A stretch of DNA of 41,420 bases from BACL27 sp964407365 (GTDB lineage: Bacteria > Actinomycetota > Acidimicrobiia > Acidimicrobiales > Ilumatobacteraceae), in NCBI GenBank assembly GCA_964407365.1, contig CAYOVI010000003.1:1-41420 (forward strand). The letters are read 5' to 3'. The translations under genes were made by a program, and so were the position numbers. The notes under the pieces were generated by a model. That model did no database searches, had not been told where the DNA came from, and saw only the letters and a program-made list of their open reading frames with translations. Within the stretch, counting starts at the first letter, position 1; every line of letters begins with the position of its first letter. Shown here piece after piece: positions 1 through 8,552 of the stretch.

Positions 1-1190
1 AGCAATTCTCTGAACTCTGTGCCGGTGCTGATTGCTTTGGCAGCAAGTTCTTGCACGAGTCGATATGCATCATCGCGCGACATGCCCGATTCAATCAAAA
101 ACAACAACACCGACTGAGAAAAAATTACACCGTGCGTCAGATTCAAATTGCCCAGCATTCGAGCGGTATCAACTTCTAAATTTGAAATCAGCTTTGTTGC
201 CCTGCGCAAAAGATAATAGGCAAGCATCGAAGAATCGGGCAGAACGATGCGCTCGGCAGAAGAATGAGAAATGTCGCGTTCATGCCACAATGCCACGTCT
301 TGCAGGCCGACTTGCAGATTCGCCCGCAACACTCGTGACAAGCCAGTGAGGGTCTCAGACGAAATCGGGTTGCGCTTGTGGGGCATGGCAGAACTGCCTT
401 TTTGACCGGAGCGAAAACCCTCGCGCACCTCATTGACCTCGGTGCGTTGCAGATGTCGCAACTCGACGGCAATCATCTCGACGGTCGTGCCGATGCTGGC
501 ACATACCCCGAGATATTCGGCGTGGCGATCACGAGAAATAATTTGAGTCGCAGGCACAGGCTCAAGACCAAGAGCGGCACCAACATTTTTTTCGACTTGA
601 GGGTCGATGTTCGAATATGTGCCCACTGCACCCGAGAGTTTGCAAACCGAAATTCGCTTTGTCGCGGCAGTCAGGCGCTGCCGGTCACGACGCACTTGCA
701 GGGCCCATAAGGCAACTTTGGCCCCAAACGTTGTCGGTTCAGCGTGCATGCCATGTGTTCGACCAATCATTGCCGTGGTGCGATGTTGATTAGCAAGGTT
801 CACGAGTGCATCGTAAAAATCTATGAGTGCACGATCGATCAACAATGCGGCATCGCGCAGCATCGAGCACCAAGCGGTGTCGACGACATCAGAACTCGTC
901 AAGCCATGGTGAATCCATGCACCAGCTGGCATTCCGATTTTTTGTTGCACGACATCTACGAACGCGGCCACGTCATGATCGGTGACCAGCTCACGCTCGC
1001 CGATCTCATCTACGAGTTTTTGATCGATGATTGGCGCTCGGTCACGGCAAGTTTGCGCCATATCACGGGGCACAACGCCGATTTCCCCCTGTGCCAAGGT
1101 GGCCAACAGCTCTATTTCTAAATAGCGACGAAACTTCGAGACGTCAGAAAATATTTCTGCCATCTCAGGCAGACTGTAACGCTCAATCAC
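1..1190 (-). CDS. purB: Adenylosuccinate lyase, 3' end missing (window edge)
   Basis: PurB cleaves adenylosuccinate to AMP and fumarate, and SAICAR to AICAR, in cytoplasmic purine synthesis. About 396 residues are visible and the C-terminus runs off the left edge. I translated the minus strand directly. It opens with IERYSLPEMAEIFSD, then shows HHGLTSSDVVDTA, the catalytic-His stretch GRTHGMHAEPTTFG, and the fumarate-lyase signature GSSAMPHKRNPISSE, which includes the flexible-loop Ser. The GTG start (complement of 1188-1190) overlaps the purA stop as GTGA, so translation is probably coupled to purA. PurA and PurB catalyse consecutive steps from IMP to AMP, which fits a two-gene operon. The family identity is secure; only the missing C-terminus is unknown. 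Confidence 0.95.
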   Translation of the reverse strand, partial: MIERYSLPEMAEIFSDVSKFRRYLEIELLATLAQGEIGVVPRDMAQTCRDRAPIIDQKLVDEIGERELVTDHDVAAFVDVVQQKIGMPAGAWIHHGLTSSDVVDTAWCSMLRDAALLIDRALIDFYDALVNLANQHRTTAMIGRTHGMHAEPTTFGAKVALWALQVRRDRQRLTAATKRISVCKLSGAVGTYSNIDPQVEKNVGAALGLEPVPATQIISRDRHAEYLGVCASIGTTVEMIAVELRHLQRTEVNEVREGFRSGQKGSSAMPHKRNPISSETLTGLSRVLRANLQVGLQDVALWHERDISHSSAERIVLPDSSMLAYYLLRRATKLISNLEVDTARMLGNLNLTHGVIFSQSVLLFLIESGMSRDDAYRLVQELAAKAISTGTEFREL

Positions 1191-2458
1191 TTGCGCACGA
1201 CGCATTCATTTCTTTCAGGACCGACACCGATCATCGTCACCGGTACACCAACGTGTTTCTCGACGAGTTCAACCAATGCTTTCGCCGGCCGGGGCAGATC
1301 TACATAGTTGCGAATTGCGTTGACCGGTTTTTTCCACCCTGGTAAATCAATGAACTTGGGCCTAACTTTTTGCAACAAATTCGGGTTGTCTGGATAACCA
1401 GAAATCTCATTGCCGTCAAGTTCATAGCCGATGCAAACGCGCACGGTATCAAAAGTATCCAAGATGTCGAGTTTGGTAAGTGCAATCTCGGTGAGCGAAT
1501 TGAGACGCGCAGCATGGCGCAACATCACAAGGTCGAGCCAGCCGGGTCGACGGCGGCGACCAGTTACGGTGCCGAACTCGCGCCCGATTTCAACGATTTT
1601 GTCGCCAAGTTCACCAATCAACTCAGACGGAAACGGCCCACTGCCCACCCGAGTGGTGTATGCCTTGGCGATGCCGACAACTCGGCTGATGTCGCGTGGC
1701 CCCAGACCGGTGCCTGCGCACGCTCCGCCCGAAATCGGGTTCGATGAGGTTACAAACGGATAGGTGCCGTGGTCGATGTCAAGAAAAGTCGCCTGAGCGC
1801 CCTCGAGCAAAAGATTTTGCTTGGCTTCGAGTGCATCGTGCAAAAAATTTACGGTGTCGCAAACATAGGGCACCAGTCGCTTACCAAAAGCGACAAAATC
1901 TTTTACAACCTTGTCGATATCTAGTTCTTCGCCACCAAGGGCGACGAGAATTTTTTGTTCGACAACCGCCCGCTCACGAATTAATTGGGCAAAACGTGTC
2001 GCATCGCGCACGTCACCAACACGAATGCCAACCCGGCGTGATTTGTCGGCATAAGCCGGACCAATTCCCTTTAAAGTTGTGCCGATTTTGTTGTCACCAA
2101 GATTTTTTTCACTGATCGCGTCGTGCGCCTGATGCCATGGGAAAATCAGATGAGCAAGGCTTGAAACCTTGAGTCTTGAACAACTAACGCCACGAGATTC
2201 GAGAGTGTCGATCTCTTTGAACAATGTGGGTAGATCGACCACCACCCCATTGCCAATAACTGGGGTCACATGCGAGTAAAAAACCCCGCTTGGCACGAGT
2301 TGAAGCGCATATTTTTCGTTTCCAACTACGACGGTGTGGCCGGCGTTGTGGCCACCTTGATATCGAGCAACTATCTGATGAGATTCAGCAAGAAGGTCGA
2401 TTATTTTTGCTTTGCCCTCGTCGCCCCATTGGGTTCCGACGACGACTGAGACAGGCAT
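1187..2458 (-). CDS. purA: Adenylosuccinate synthetase
   Basis: PurA joins IMP and aspartate using GTP to form adenylosuccinate, the first committed step to AMP. At 423 residues it has normal family length. Visible motifs are the N-terminal GTP loop GTQWGDEGKAKIID (about residues 8-21), catalytic RYQGGHNAGHTVVV, the IMP-binding GTTLKGIGPAYADKSRR, LLEGAQATFLDIDHGTYPF, and the C-terminal guanine-binding GVGPERNECV. The P-loop reads GDEGKAK where most homologues have GDEGKGK; the other key residues are intact, so activity is expected. It lies 53 bases downstream of hspR on the same strand, so it may partly be read through from the heat-shock operon, and it overlaps purB by 4 bases. Confidence 0.97.
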   Translation of the reverse strand: MPVSVVVGTQWGDEGKAKIIDLLAESHQIVARYQGGHNAGHTVVVGNEKYALQLVPSGVFYSHVTPVIGNGVVVDLPTLFKEIDTLESRGVSCSRLKVSSLAHLIFPWHQAHDAISEKNLGDNKIGTTLKGIGPAYADKSRRVGIRVGDVRDATRFAQLIRERAVVEQKILVALGGEELDIDKVVKDFVAFGKRLVPYVCDTVNFLHDALEAKQNLLLEGAQATFLDIDHGTYPFVTSSNPISGGACAGTGLGPRDISRVVGIAKAYTTRVGSGPFPSELIGELGDKIVEIGREFGTVTGRRRRPGWLDLVMLRHAARLNSLTEIALTKLDILDTFDTVRVCIGYELDGNEISGYPDNPNLLQKVRPKFIDLPGWKKPVNAIRNYVDLPRPAKALVELVEKHVGVPVTMIGVGPERNECVVRK

Positions 2459-2493
2459 TTAACGCTCCCATTTTTATAGGTACGTAGCAAAAG

Positions 2494-2506
2494 TCTAGTC
2501 GCTAGA
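2494..2506 (-). terminator. Weak stem-loop between hspR and purA
   Basis: Just after the hspR stop the sequence TCTAG-CGA-CTAGA forms a 5-bp stem with a 3-base loop, followed on the minus strand by CTTTTG. The short U-rich tail makes this a poor intrinsic terminator at best. It may be chance, or may only partly separate hspR from purA. Confidence 0.2.
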
Positions 2507-2511
2507 ACTAA

Positions 2512-2898
2512 TTACTCCTCATCAAAAATGCGCGGAGTGCGACCAAAGAGAATCGTCGTCTGGTTCAGGGGCACAAGACCATATTTGGTGTTTGAGTTTT
2601 CGAGCGCACGCTCAAGCTGCGATTGAAGTTGTGCGACTGTTTGTTTTAGTTGCGCAACTTGATTTTCGAGTGCCATGACTTGGCGAATGCCTTCAAGATT
2701 CATGCCCAACTCGGCGAGTTCAGAGATTCGCAACAATTGAGCAATGTCGGCATTGCTATAACGACGCTGTTTGCCACCTGCGGTGCGTGCAGGTTGCAAC
2801 AAACCACGTCGCTCATAAATGCGCAGGGTCTGTGGGTGCATGCCTGCGAGTTCTGCGGCGACTGAAATTACATAAACGGCTTGAGTTTCAAATTGCAT
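2512..2898 (-). CDS. hspR: HspR-type MerR-family heat-shock repressor
   Basis: HspR is the actinobacterial repressor of the dnaK operon. It binds HAIR inverted repeats and uses DnaK as a feedback partner. The 128-residue protein has a MerR winged helix-turn-helix at about residues 8-75 (VISVAAELAGMHPQTLRIYE, then RRGLLQPARTAGGKQRRYS) and a coiled coil at about 72-105 (QVAQLKQTVAQLQSQLERAL), where MerR proteins dimerise. It is the last gene of dnaK-grpE-dnaJ-hspR, the classic actinobacterial arrangement. A HAIR-like operator lies upstream of dnaK at 6354-6374, so the operon is probably autoregulated. No cysteine metal site typical of metal-sensing MerR proteins is present. The start ATG is 24 bases after the dnaJ stop. 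Confidence 0.93.
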   Translation of the reverse strand: MQFETQAVYVISVAAELAGMHPQTLRIYERRGLLQPARTAGGKQRRYSNADIAQLLRISELAELGMNLEGIRQVMALENQVAQLKQTVAQLQSQLERALENSNTKYGLVPLNQTTILFGRTPRIFDEE

Positions 2899-2922
2899 GT
2901 TTGCTGCCTTTCAAATTGAAAA

Positions 2923-3885
2923 TTAACCTTTTGAACCCTTGAGTGAAGAAAACAAACGGTCACGAGGCGACTCGTCAGAAATTTCGGCGAGTTGTTCGAT
3001 TAATTTTGTTTGCTTGCTCGTTAAATCTTTGGGTACGACTACGTCGACACTGACTATCAAATCGCCAGACTCGCCATTGGCCGTGATTCCCTTGCCCTTG
3101 ACACGGTGACGCGAGCCGGCTTGCGTGCCAGCTTTTAGACGCAACGTGACAGTTGAACCGTCAAGCGTTGGCACATCAATGTTGGCCCCCAAAGCCGCCT
3201 CGGTGAACGTGATTGGCAAATGAAGTGTCAAGTTTTTGCCTTCACGCCCGAACAGATGATGCGGACCAACATTGCAAGTCAACAACAGGTCGCCAGCGGG
3301 CGCACCGTTGCGACCTGGTTCGCCACGACCTTTGATTCGAATTCGCTGACCGTTGTCGACACCCGCGGGAATGCGAACATTGACTTCACGAGGTTTAGAT
3401 TCGCCATCGGTGGACAAACGCAAAGACGTGGTTGTGCCGTTGACCGCGTCGCTGAAACTTATGTCTAACGAGGCTTCTAGATCAAGGCCCCGACGTGGAT
3501 CAACACCATTGCGCGACCGACCCCCGCGACCACCAAACATTTGGCTGATGAGATCGCTGATATCGGCCCCGCCCATGTCGAATGGTTGCCCGCCACTGAA
3601 GCCAGCCTGACCACCGGGACCGCCGCCGTGCATGCCGAATGCTGCAGGTCCGGCTCGACGAACTTCGTCGTATTCTTTGCGGCGCTTTTCATCGCCGAGC
3701 ACGTCGTATGCCGCCGAGATTTCTTTGAACTTGCTCTCGGCGGCCGCGTTGTTCGGGTTTGTGTCAGGGTGATATTTACGGGCAAGTTTGCGATAGGTCT
3801 TGGTAATTTCTTTGTCGGTCGCGGTTTTAGAAACACCGAGTACGGCGTAATAATCTTTCTCAAACCACTCACGCTGTGCAGTCAT
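2923..3885 (-). CDS. dnaJ: DnaJ-family co-chaperone without zinc finger (type II, CbpA/DnaJ2-like)
   Basis: This co-chaperone stimulates the DnaK ATPase and delivers clients. The 320 residues comprise a J domain at about 10-77 (DYYAVLGVSKTATDKEITKT, HPD at 39-41), a Gly/Phe/Met-rich linker to about 120, then two beta-rich peptide-binding domains. The four CxxCxGxG zinc-finger repeats of type I DnaJ are absent, which explains the length below about 375 residues. In its operon position this is the form commonly paired with HspR in actinobacteria. It starts 15 bases after the grpE stop, so it is almost certainly cotranscribed. A type I DnaJ may exist elsewhere in the genome. Confidence 0.95.
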   Translation of the reverse strand: MTAQREWFEKDYYAVLGVSKTATDKEITKTYRKLARKYHPDTNPNNAAAESKFKEISAAYDVLGDEKRRKEYDEVRRAGPAAFGMHGGGPGGQAGFSGGQPFDMGGADISDLISQMFGGRGGRSRNGVDPRRGLDLEASLDISFSDAVNGTTTSLRLSTDGESKPREVNVRIPAGVDNGQRIRIKGRGEPGRNGAPAGDLLLTCNVGPHHLFGREGKNLTLHLPITFTEAALGANIDVPTLDGSTVTLRLKAGTQAGSRHRVKGKGITANGESGDLIVSVDVVVPKDLTSKQTKLIEQLAEISDESPRDRLFSSLKGSKG

Positions 3886-3900
3886 TGCACGAAGCCTTTG

Positions 3901-4386
3901 TTATCCCTTGACCTTCACCATGGCGGCGCGAAGTACACGACCTTTCCAGAGATAGCCGGTACGCAAGACTTCGACGACACGAGTCTCACCCTTTGAAGAC
4001 TCTGCAAATGTTTCGTCGCCTGGCTCGTGAACCACTGCATCGGCGACACTCGGATCAAAAACAGTGTCGACAAGTTTCAATACCTCGAGACCCTGCTTTT
4101 GAAGTTCGGTAAGAAGCGAACTGTAGATCGGCTCGACACCATTGGTGCCATGAATGATCGCCGCTTCGCACGCGTCGAGGGTCGAGAGCAGACTCTCGAC
4201 TATGCGCCCCGCGTTGCGGTTTGACTCGTCGACCAACTGGGTTGCTGAGCGCTTGCGATAATTCTCGAACTCCGCCTGCACGCGCAAAGCGATGTCTTTG
4301 AATTCATCCCGCTCTTTTGTCAGTTGCTCGACGAGCGCCTCAACGCTCAGCTCGTCGTTCGACATCTCGGCTTTTTCATCTGTCAT
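3901..4386 (-). CDS. grpE: GrpE nucleotide exchange factor
   Basis: GrpE releases ADP from DnaK so that the chaperone cycle can restart. At 161 residues it is at the short end of the family. An acidic N-terminus leads into the long dimerising helix (about residues 15-75, including the typical FENYRKR segment). The compact C-terminal beta domain carries DTVFDPSVADAVVHEPGDET and VLRTGYLWKGRVLRAAMVKV, a hallmark GrpE ending (GY..rvlRpa.V.V). It sits 19 bases downstream of dnaK and 15 upstream of dnaJ, within the HspR-controlled operon. Confidence 0.96.
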   Translation of the reverse strand: MTDEKAEMSNDELSVEALVEQLTKERDEFKDIALRVQAEFENYRKRSATQLVDESNRNAGRIVESLLSTLDACEAAIIHGTNGVEPIYSSLLTELQKQGLEVLKLVDTVFDPSVADAVVHEPGDETFAESSKGETRVVEVLRTGYLWKGRVLRAAMVKVKG

Positions 4387-4405
4387 AACGAACTATGACT
4401 TCAGA

Positions 4406-6241
4406 TTATTTCTCGTCAACGATTTCGGCATCGACGATGTCTGAGTCATTGGTGCCAGACTGTTGACCAGATGCCGACGTACCAGCGGCATTCGCATCAC
4501 GCGACGCTGCTTCGTAAAGTTTTTGACTGAAAGCCTGGCTAGCAGCCATCAACTTTTCGGTTGCATTTTTGATCGTGTCGGTATCGCTGCCATTCAGGGC
4601 CGAACGTAGATCTGAAAGAGGGCCCTCGACAGCCGACTTGTCTTCGGCTGACAGTTTTTCACCCTGCTCGCGCAGAACTTTTTCGGTCTGATATACCAAA
4701 GAGTCGGCGTTGTTTCTCACCTCTGCCTCTTCGCGACGCTTTTTGTCTTCTTCGGCGTGCGCTTCGGCATCTTTGACCATCTTGTTGATGTCGTCTTTTG
4801 AAAGCGACGACTGACCAGTAATTGTCATTGATTGCTCTTTGTTTGTGCCACGATCTTTGGCCGACACGTGCACGATGCCGTTGGCGTCGATATCAAATGT
4901 GACCTCGATTTGTGGCACGCCACGCGGCGCCGGCGGCAAGTCGACAAGTTGAAACTTGCCGAGTGTCTTGTTGTAGCTCGCCATCTCGCGCTCACCTTGC
5001 AGAACGTGAATTTCTACTGACGGCTGCATGTCTTCCGCCGTCGAAAACACTTCTGTGCGACGAGTAGGGATAGTCGTGTTGCGTTCGATGAGTTTGGTCA
5101 TCACGCCGCCCTTGGTCTCGATACCCAAAGACAATGGGGTTACGTCGAGCAGCAAGACGTCTTTGACGTCGCCTCGCAAGACACCGGCCTGAATTGCAGC
5201 ACCTGCGGCCACAACTTCGTCTGGGTTGACCGAACGATTCGGCTCTTTGCCGGTAAGTGAATGCACCAAATCGAGCACCGCTGGCATACGGGTTGAACCG
5301 CCAACCAAAATCACGTGTTTGATTTGACTTTTGGTGACGCCTGCGTCGGTGATCGCCTGCTCAAATGGCTTGCGACAACGCTCGAGGAGATCATTGGTCA
5401 TCTCTTGAAACTTCGATCGCGAAAGTGACACATCAAGGTGCAACGGACCACTCGGTGTTGCGGTGATGAACGGAAGATTGATCTGGGTCTGCTGAACTTG
5501 CGACAACTCGATTTTGGCTTTTTCGGCTGCTTCTTTTAGACGCTGCAACGCCATTCGATCAGTGCCGAGGTCGACGCCGTGGGCCGACTTGAATTCTTTG
5601 ACCAACCAGTCAATGATGCGTTGATCCCAGTCGTCACCACCTAGATGGGTGTCACCGTGGGTGCTTTTTACTTCGAACACACCATCGCCAATTTCGAGCA
5701 CGCTGACGTCGAAGGTGCCGCCACCAAGGTCGAAAACAAGAATCGTCTCGTCTTCGCTTCCCTTGTCAAGACCGTAAGCCAGTGCAGCCGCCGTCGGCTC
5801 GTTGATGATTCGCAAAACTTCAAGACCCGCGATCTGACCCGCCTCTTTTGTCGCGGTGCGTTGAGCGTCGTCGAAATATGCGGGAACAGTGATGACGGCC
5901 TGAGTGACCGAGGTACCGAGATAGGCCTCGGCATCTCGCTTAAGTTTCATCAGGGTACGAGCACTGATTTCTTGGGGCGTATATTTCTTGCCGTCGATAT
6001 CAGTCGACTTCCAATTTGAGCCCATGTGTCGCTTAATGCTGCGAAAGGTTCGCTCGGTATTGGTTATTGCTTGACGTTTGGCGACTTCACCGACCAACAC
6101 GTCGCCACCTTTTGAAAATGCAACCACTGATGGTGTGGTGCGTGCACCCTCTGAATTTGGTACAACTACCGGCTCGCCTGCTTCAAGAACGCTCACGACC
6201 GAGTTTGTTGTGCCGAGGTCAATTCCGACTGCTTTTGACAT
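4406..6241 (-). CDS. dnaK: Hsp70 chaperone DnaK
   Basis: DnaK is the ATP-dependent Hsp70 that binds exposed hydrophobic segments of unfolded proteins. In actinobacteria it is also the corepressor of HspR. The 611 residues show the ATPase signatures GIDLGTTNSVVSVLE (N-terminus), IFDLGGGTFDVS-type phosphate loop (here VFDLGGGTFDVSVLEIGDG), and HVILVGGSTRMPAV. The substrate-binding domain follows (DVTPLSLGIETKGGVMTKLI), then a helical lid and a tail ending DIVDAEIVDEK. A GGAG ribosome-binding site sits 7 bases before the ATG. The 120-base leader holds a HAIR operator and a possible promoter. It is first in dnaK-grpE-dnaJ-hspR. Confidence 0.98.
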   Translation of the reverse strand: MSKAVGIDLGTTNSVVSVLEAGEPVVVPNSEGARTTPSVVAFSKGGDVLVGEVAKRQAITNTERTFRSIKRHMGSNWKSTDIDGKKYTPQEISARTLMKLKRDAEAYLGTSVTQAVITVPAYFDDAQRTATKEAGQIAGLEVLRIINEPTAAALAYGLDKGSEDETILVFDLGGGTFDVSVLEIGDGVFEVKSTHGDTHLGGDDWDQRIIDWLVKEFKSAHGVDLGTDRMALQRLKEAAEKAKIELSQVQQTQINLPFITATPSGPLHLDVSLSRSKFQEMTNDLLERCRKPFEQAITDAGVTKSQIKHVILVGGSTRMPAVLDLVHSLTGKEPNRSVNPDEVVAAGAAIQAGVLRGDVKDVLLLDVTPLSLGIETKGGVMTKLIERNTTIPTRRTEVFSTAEDMQPSVEIHVLQGEREMASYNKTLGKFQLVDLPPAPRGVPQIEVTFDIDANGIVHVSAKDRGTNKEQSMTITGQSSLSKDDINKMVKDAEAHAEEDKKRREEAEVRNNADSLVYQTEKVLREQGEKLSAEDKSAVEGPLSDLRSALNGSDTDTIKNATEKLMAASQAFSQKLYEAASRDANAAGTSASGQQSGTNDSDIVDAEIVDEK

Positions 6242-6308
6242 TTTTTTCTCCGTTTGTAAATAACTCGTTTTAAATGCCTGTCAAAGGGGGTTTTGCCAGG
6301 CCCAAATG

Positions 6309-6337
6309 ACGATAAGCCGATTTATGAGTCTTTACAA
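6309..6337 (-). promoter_or_regulatory. Possible dnaK promoter
   Basis: On the minus strand TTGTAA (6332-6337) and TATCGT (6309-6314) are separated by 17 bases, each matching the -35 and -10 consensus at 4 of 6 positions. The pair lies between the HAIR operator and the dnaK start, leaving a leader of about 60 bases. It was chosen by eye and not tested. Confidence 0.35.
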
Positions 6338-6353
6338 CCTTTTAAGCATGAAA

Positions 6354-6374
6354 CTTTAGTCACTATGACTCAAG
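6354..6374 (-). promoter_or_regulatory. HAIR operator (HspR-binding inverted repeat) upstream of dnaK
   Basis: On the minus strand the sequence reads CTTGAGT, seven bases, then ACTAAAG. The published HAIR consensus is CTTGAGT-N7-ACTCAAG, so one arm is perfect and the other differs at one base, with exact spacing. It lies 113 bases before the dnaK start, and its distal arm overlaps the end of the ribokinase-like gene. With hspR as the last gene of the operon this strongly implies HspR autoregulation. Confidence 0.85.
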
Positions 6375-7256
6375 TTTGGTTTTGACCATATTCCATAAGG
6401 GTAATGACGGCACTGCGCCCTCAGTTTGAGTAGCCAGGGCCCCAGAAACCACCGCTGCACGCAACGAATTACCCAGATTTTGGCCTGCAGCCAGGCGAGC
6501 GGCCAACATGCCACAAAAAGCATCGCCGGCCCCAGTTGTGTCGATCGGCGTCACTTTATAAGGATCAATCTGCAGCGTCCCATTGGCATCGATCAACTTC
6601 GCGCCATTTTCGCCCTGGGTGACCACGATGGTCTTGACACCTAGGCTTTTCAACTTTTCAACACCGCCCAAGAGATCTGCCTCATGTTCGTTGGGGGCGA
6701 TTATGTCAACATGGCCAAGCAGCGAACTGGGCAAACTTTGGGCTGGCGCAGGGTTCAAAATTTTTATGGTTGATTTTGCTGCCAATTCGAATGCACGTTG
6801 AACAACTTTCAATGGCACCTCAAGTTGACACAGCAAAACTCTTGCCGAAGCTATCAATGATTCATTTTTATTGATCGTGTCGATATCAATTGCGTGATTA
6901 GCACCAGGAACAACAATGATCGAATTTTCACCGTCATCACTGACCCCGATAAGAGCTCGGCCGGTTGGGTGCGACACGCGTCTAACAGCATTTACATCGA
7001 CGCCATCTTTGGTGAGCGCAGAAAGCAACGTGTCGCCGGCGCTGTCATGACCAAGAGCGCCAATGAACGCAGTTTTTGCACCGGCCCGTGCGGCTGCTAT
7101 CGCTTGATTGACTCCTTTGCCTCCGCAAGCTTCAAAAAAGTGAGAACCAGAAACAGTCTCGCCAGGTTTTGGCAGACGACTTGCGTGAGCAACAAGATCT
7201 AGATTCGCCGAACCGACCACGACCACATCAAAAATTGCCGAGTTGCTCAAAGCCAT
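6363..7256 (-). CDS. rbsK: PfkB-family sugar kinase, probably ribokinase
   Basis: PfkB kinases phosphorylate sugars or nucleosides, and the closest pattern here is ribokinase (ribose to ribose 5-phosphate). The 297 residues include the N-terminal VVVGSANLDLVAH, the substrate motif FEACGGKGVNQAIAAARAG (GGKG.NQA is typical of RbsK), and the C-terminal anion hole and catalytic base DTTGAGDAFCGML. Length fits the family. There is no ribose transporter or lac-type regulator next to it, so the true substrate could be another pentose or a nucleoside. Its 3' end carries the HAIR operator of the downstream dnaK operon. It is divergent from the phosphoglycerate mutase gene. Confidence 0.8.
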   Translation of the reverse strand: MALSNSAIFDVVVVGSANLDLVAHASRLPKPGETVSGSHFFEACGGKGVNQAIAAARAGAKTAFIGALGHDSAGDTLLSALTKDGVDVNAVRRVSHPTGRALIGVSDDGENSIIVVPGANHAIDIDTINKNESLIASARVLLCQLEVPLKVVQRAFELAAKSTIKILNPAPAQSLPSSLLGHVDIIAPNEHEADLLGGVEKLKSLGVKTIVVTQGENGAKLIDANGTLQIDPYKVTPIDTTGAGDAFCGMLAARLAAGQNLGNSLRAAVVSGALATQTEGAVPSLPLWNMVKTKLES

Positions 7257-7308
7257 ACTTCCATTGTTACAGCGTTTTAACGCATACGATTTACTGCGTG
7301 AGACATCA

Positions 7309-8070
7309 ATGACCGGAATACTCGTGTTGTTGCGCCATGGTCAAAGCACCTGGAATGAGCTCAACCTTTTCACTGGCTGGCACGACGTTGAACTAACCCC
7401 ACAAGGGGAGAGCGAAGCCCGACAAGCAGGCAACACGATAAAACTGGCAAACATCAGGTTCGACTTGGCATTCACATCTTTGTTGCGGCGAGCAACCGAA
7501 ACGAACCGACTGACACTCGAAACTCTGGGTCAATCAAACCTGGAAGTCCGGCAAGATTGGCGACTTAACGAACGCCACTACGGGGCGTTGCAGGGCCTTG
7601 ACAAAAAAGCGACGACGCTCAAATTTGGCGAGACACAAACCAACTTGTGGCGCCGCAGTTTCGATGTTGCGCCACCACCAGTTGACAATGACAGCCCTGA
7701 AAATCCCCGAAATGAACCCAGATATAAAAACATTCCGCCCAATGACTTGCCAAACACCGAGTGTTTAAAAGATGTGGTTGGTCGAGTCGTGCCATTTTTT
7801 GAAACACATGTCGCGCCCGAGTTAAAAGCGAACAGAAACGTTCTGATAACTGCGCACGGCAACTCGCTGCGTGCCCTGGTGATGAATCTTGAAAATTTGA
7901 GCCCAGAACAAATTGCCGAATTCAATATTCCGACGGGTGTGCCGAGAAGATACACATTCGACGCAAAGATGAATGTTGCCACAGTCGAATATCTGGGTGA
8001 TCCAATTGCAATTGCCAAGGCGACTAAGGCGGTTGCCGACCAGAGCAAAAAGTCAAGCCCAAAAAACTGA
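7309..8070 (+). CDS. gpmA: 2,3-bisphosphoglycerate-dependent phosphoglycerate mutase
   Basis: GpmA interconverts 3- and 2-phosphoglycerate in glycolysis and gluconeogenesis. I place the start at ATG 7309 because the protein then begins MTGILVLLRHGQSTWN, like the family. The longer frame from 7243 would add 22 unconserved residues and overlap the divergent kinase gene. The phospho-His motif LLRHGQSTWN has His10; LNERHYGALQG supplies the acid/base Glu, and ITAHGNSLRAL the second His. The 253 residues match the usual size of about 250. An extra Lys/Ser-rich tail ends the protein. The gene lies 13 bases before the next plus-strand gene. Confidence 0.95.
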   Translation: MTGILVLLRHGQSTWNELNLFTGWHDVELTPQGESEARQAGNTIKLANIRFDLAFTSLLRRATETNRLTLETLGQSNLEVRQDWRLNERHYGALQGLDKKATTLKFGETQTNLWRRSFDVAPPPVDNDSPENPRNEPRYKNIPPNDLPNTECLKDVVGRVVPFFETHVAPELKANRNVLITAHGNSLRALVMNLENLSPEQIAEFNIPTGVPRRYTFDAKMNVATVEYLGDPIAIAKATKAVADQSKKSSPKN

Positions 8071-8083
8071 CTAATATATACGT

Positions 8084-8509
8084 ATGGCTGATCTAAAAAA
8101 TTCCCTCAAACATCTGCGTTATTCCCCACTTTTTTCATCGTGCTCGTCAAAAGACCTTGAGCGCATCGCCAAGGCGGGCGACAGGTTGACCATGGCCAAA
8201 GGCGCAACGATGATCAAGCAGGGTGAACCCGGCAAAGAGGCGTTCATTATTTTGAGCGGCAAGGCAGTCGTCAAACGAAATGGCAAAAAAGTTGCGACAC
8301 TCGGCACCGGTGCAGTTGTCGGTGAACTTTCACTTCTCGACCACGGGCCACGCACCGCGACGGTGGTGTGTGAAACAGACTGTCAGTTGCTGGTGATAAG
8401 CAGAGGAAAATTTCTGGGTTTGACCGACAAGGTTCCTGCACTTACACACAAACTTCTGGCATCACTTTCGTTGCGTATCCGCGATTTAGATCGGGCATAT
8501 CTCGGCTAA
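8084..8509 (+). CDS. Stand-alone cyclic-nucleotide-binding-domain protein
   Basis: The 141 residues form a single Crp-like cNMP-binding beta-roll. FSSCSSKDLERIAKAG and IKQGEPGKEAFIILSGKAVV match the first strands. The phosphate-binding cassette is VVGELSLLDHGPRTATVVCE, with the G-E-L-S...R-T-A pattern that binds cAMP in CRP. A C-terminal helix follows with no helix-turn-helix, so it is not a complete Crp/Fnr regulator. It may sense a cyclic nucleotide and act by protein contact. It lies between gpmA and the membrane Fe-S oxidoreductase, 43 bases upstream of the latter, and may be cotranscribed. The partner and ligand are unknown. Confidence 0.85.
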   Translation: MADLKNSLKHLRYSPLFSSCSSKDLERIAKAGDRLTMAKGATMIKQGEPGKEAFIILSGKAVVKRNGKKVATLGTGAVVGELSLLDHGPRTATVVCETDCQLLVISRGKFLGLTDKVPALTHKLLASLSLRIRDLDRAYLG

Positions 8510-8552
8510 ATAAAACCGAGTACCATTCTTATTTTGGGGGTGCTCAAGATTC

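Noticed and set aside
6245..6276. TTGACA-N16-TATTTA as the dnaK promoter
   Set aside because: The hexamers match well, but the start point would fall almost at the Shine-Dalgarno, leaving a leader of about 11 bases; the pair farther upstream is more plausible.
6242..6362. CIRCE operator (HrcA site) near dnaK
   Set aside because: No TTAGCACTC-N9-GAGTGCTAA-like dyad is present; the HAIR element explains regulation.
7243..7308. N-terminal extension of gpmA
   Set aside because: It overlaps the divergent kinase gene; conserved sequence begins at ATG 7309.
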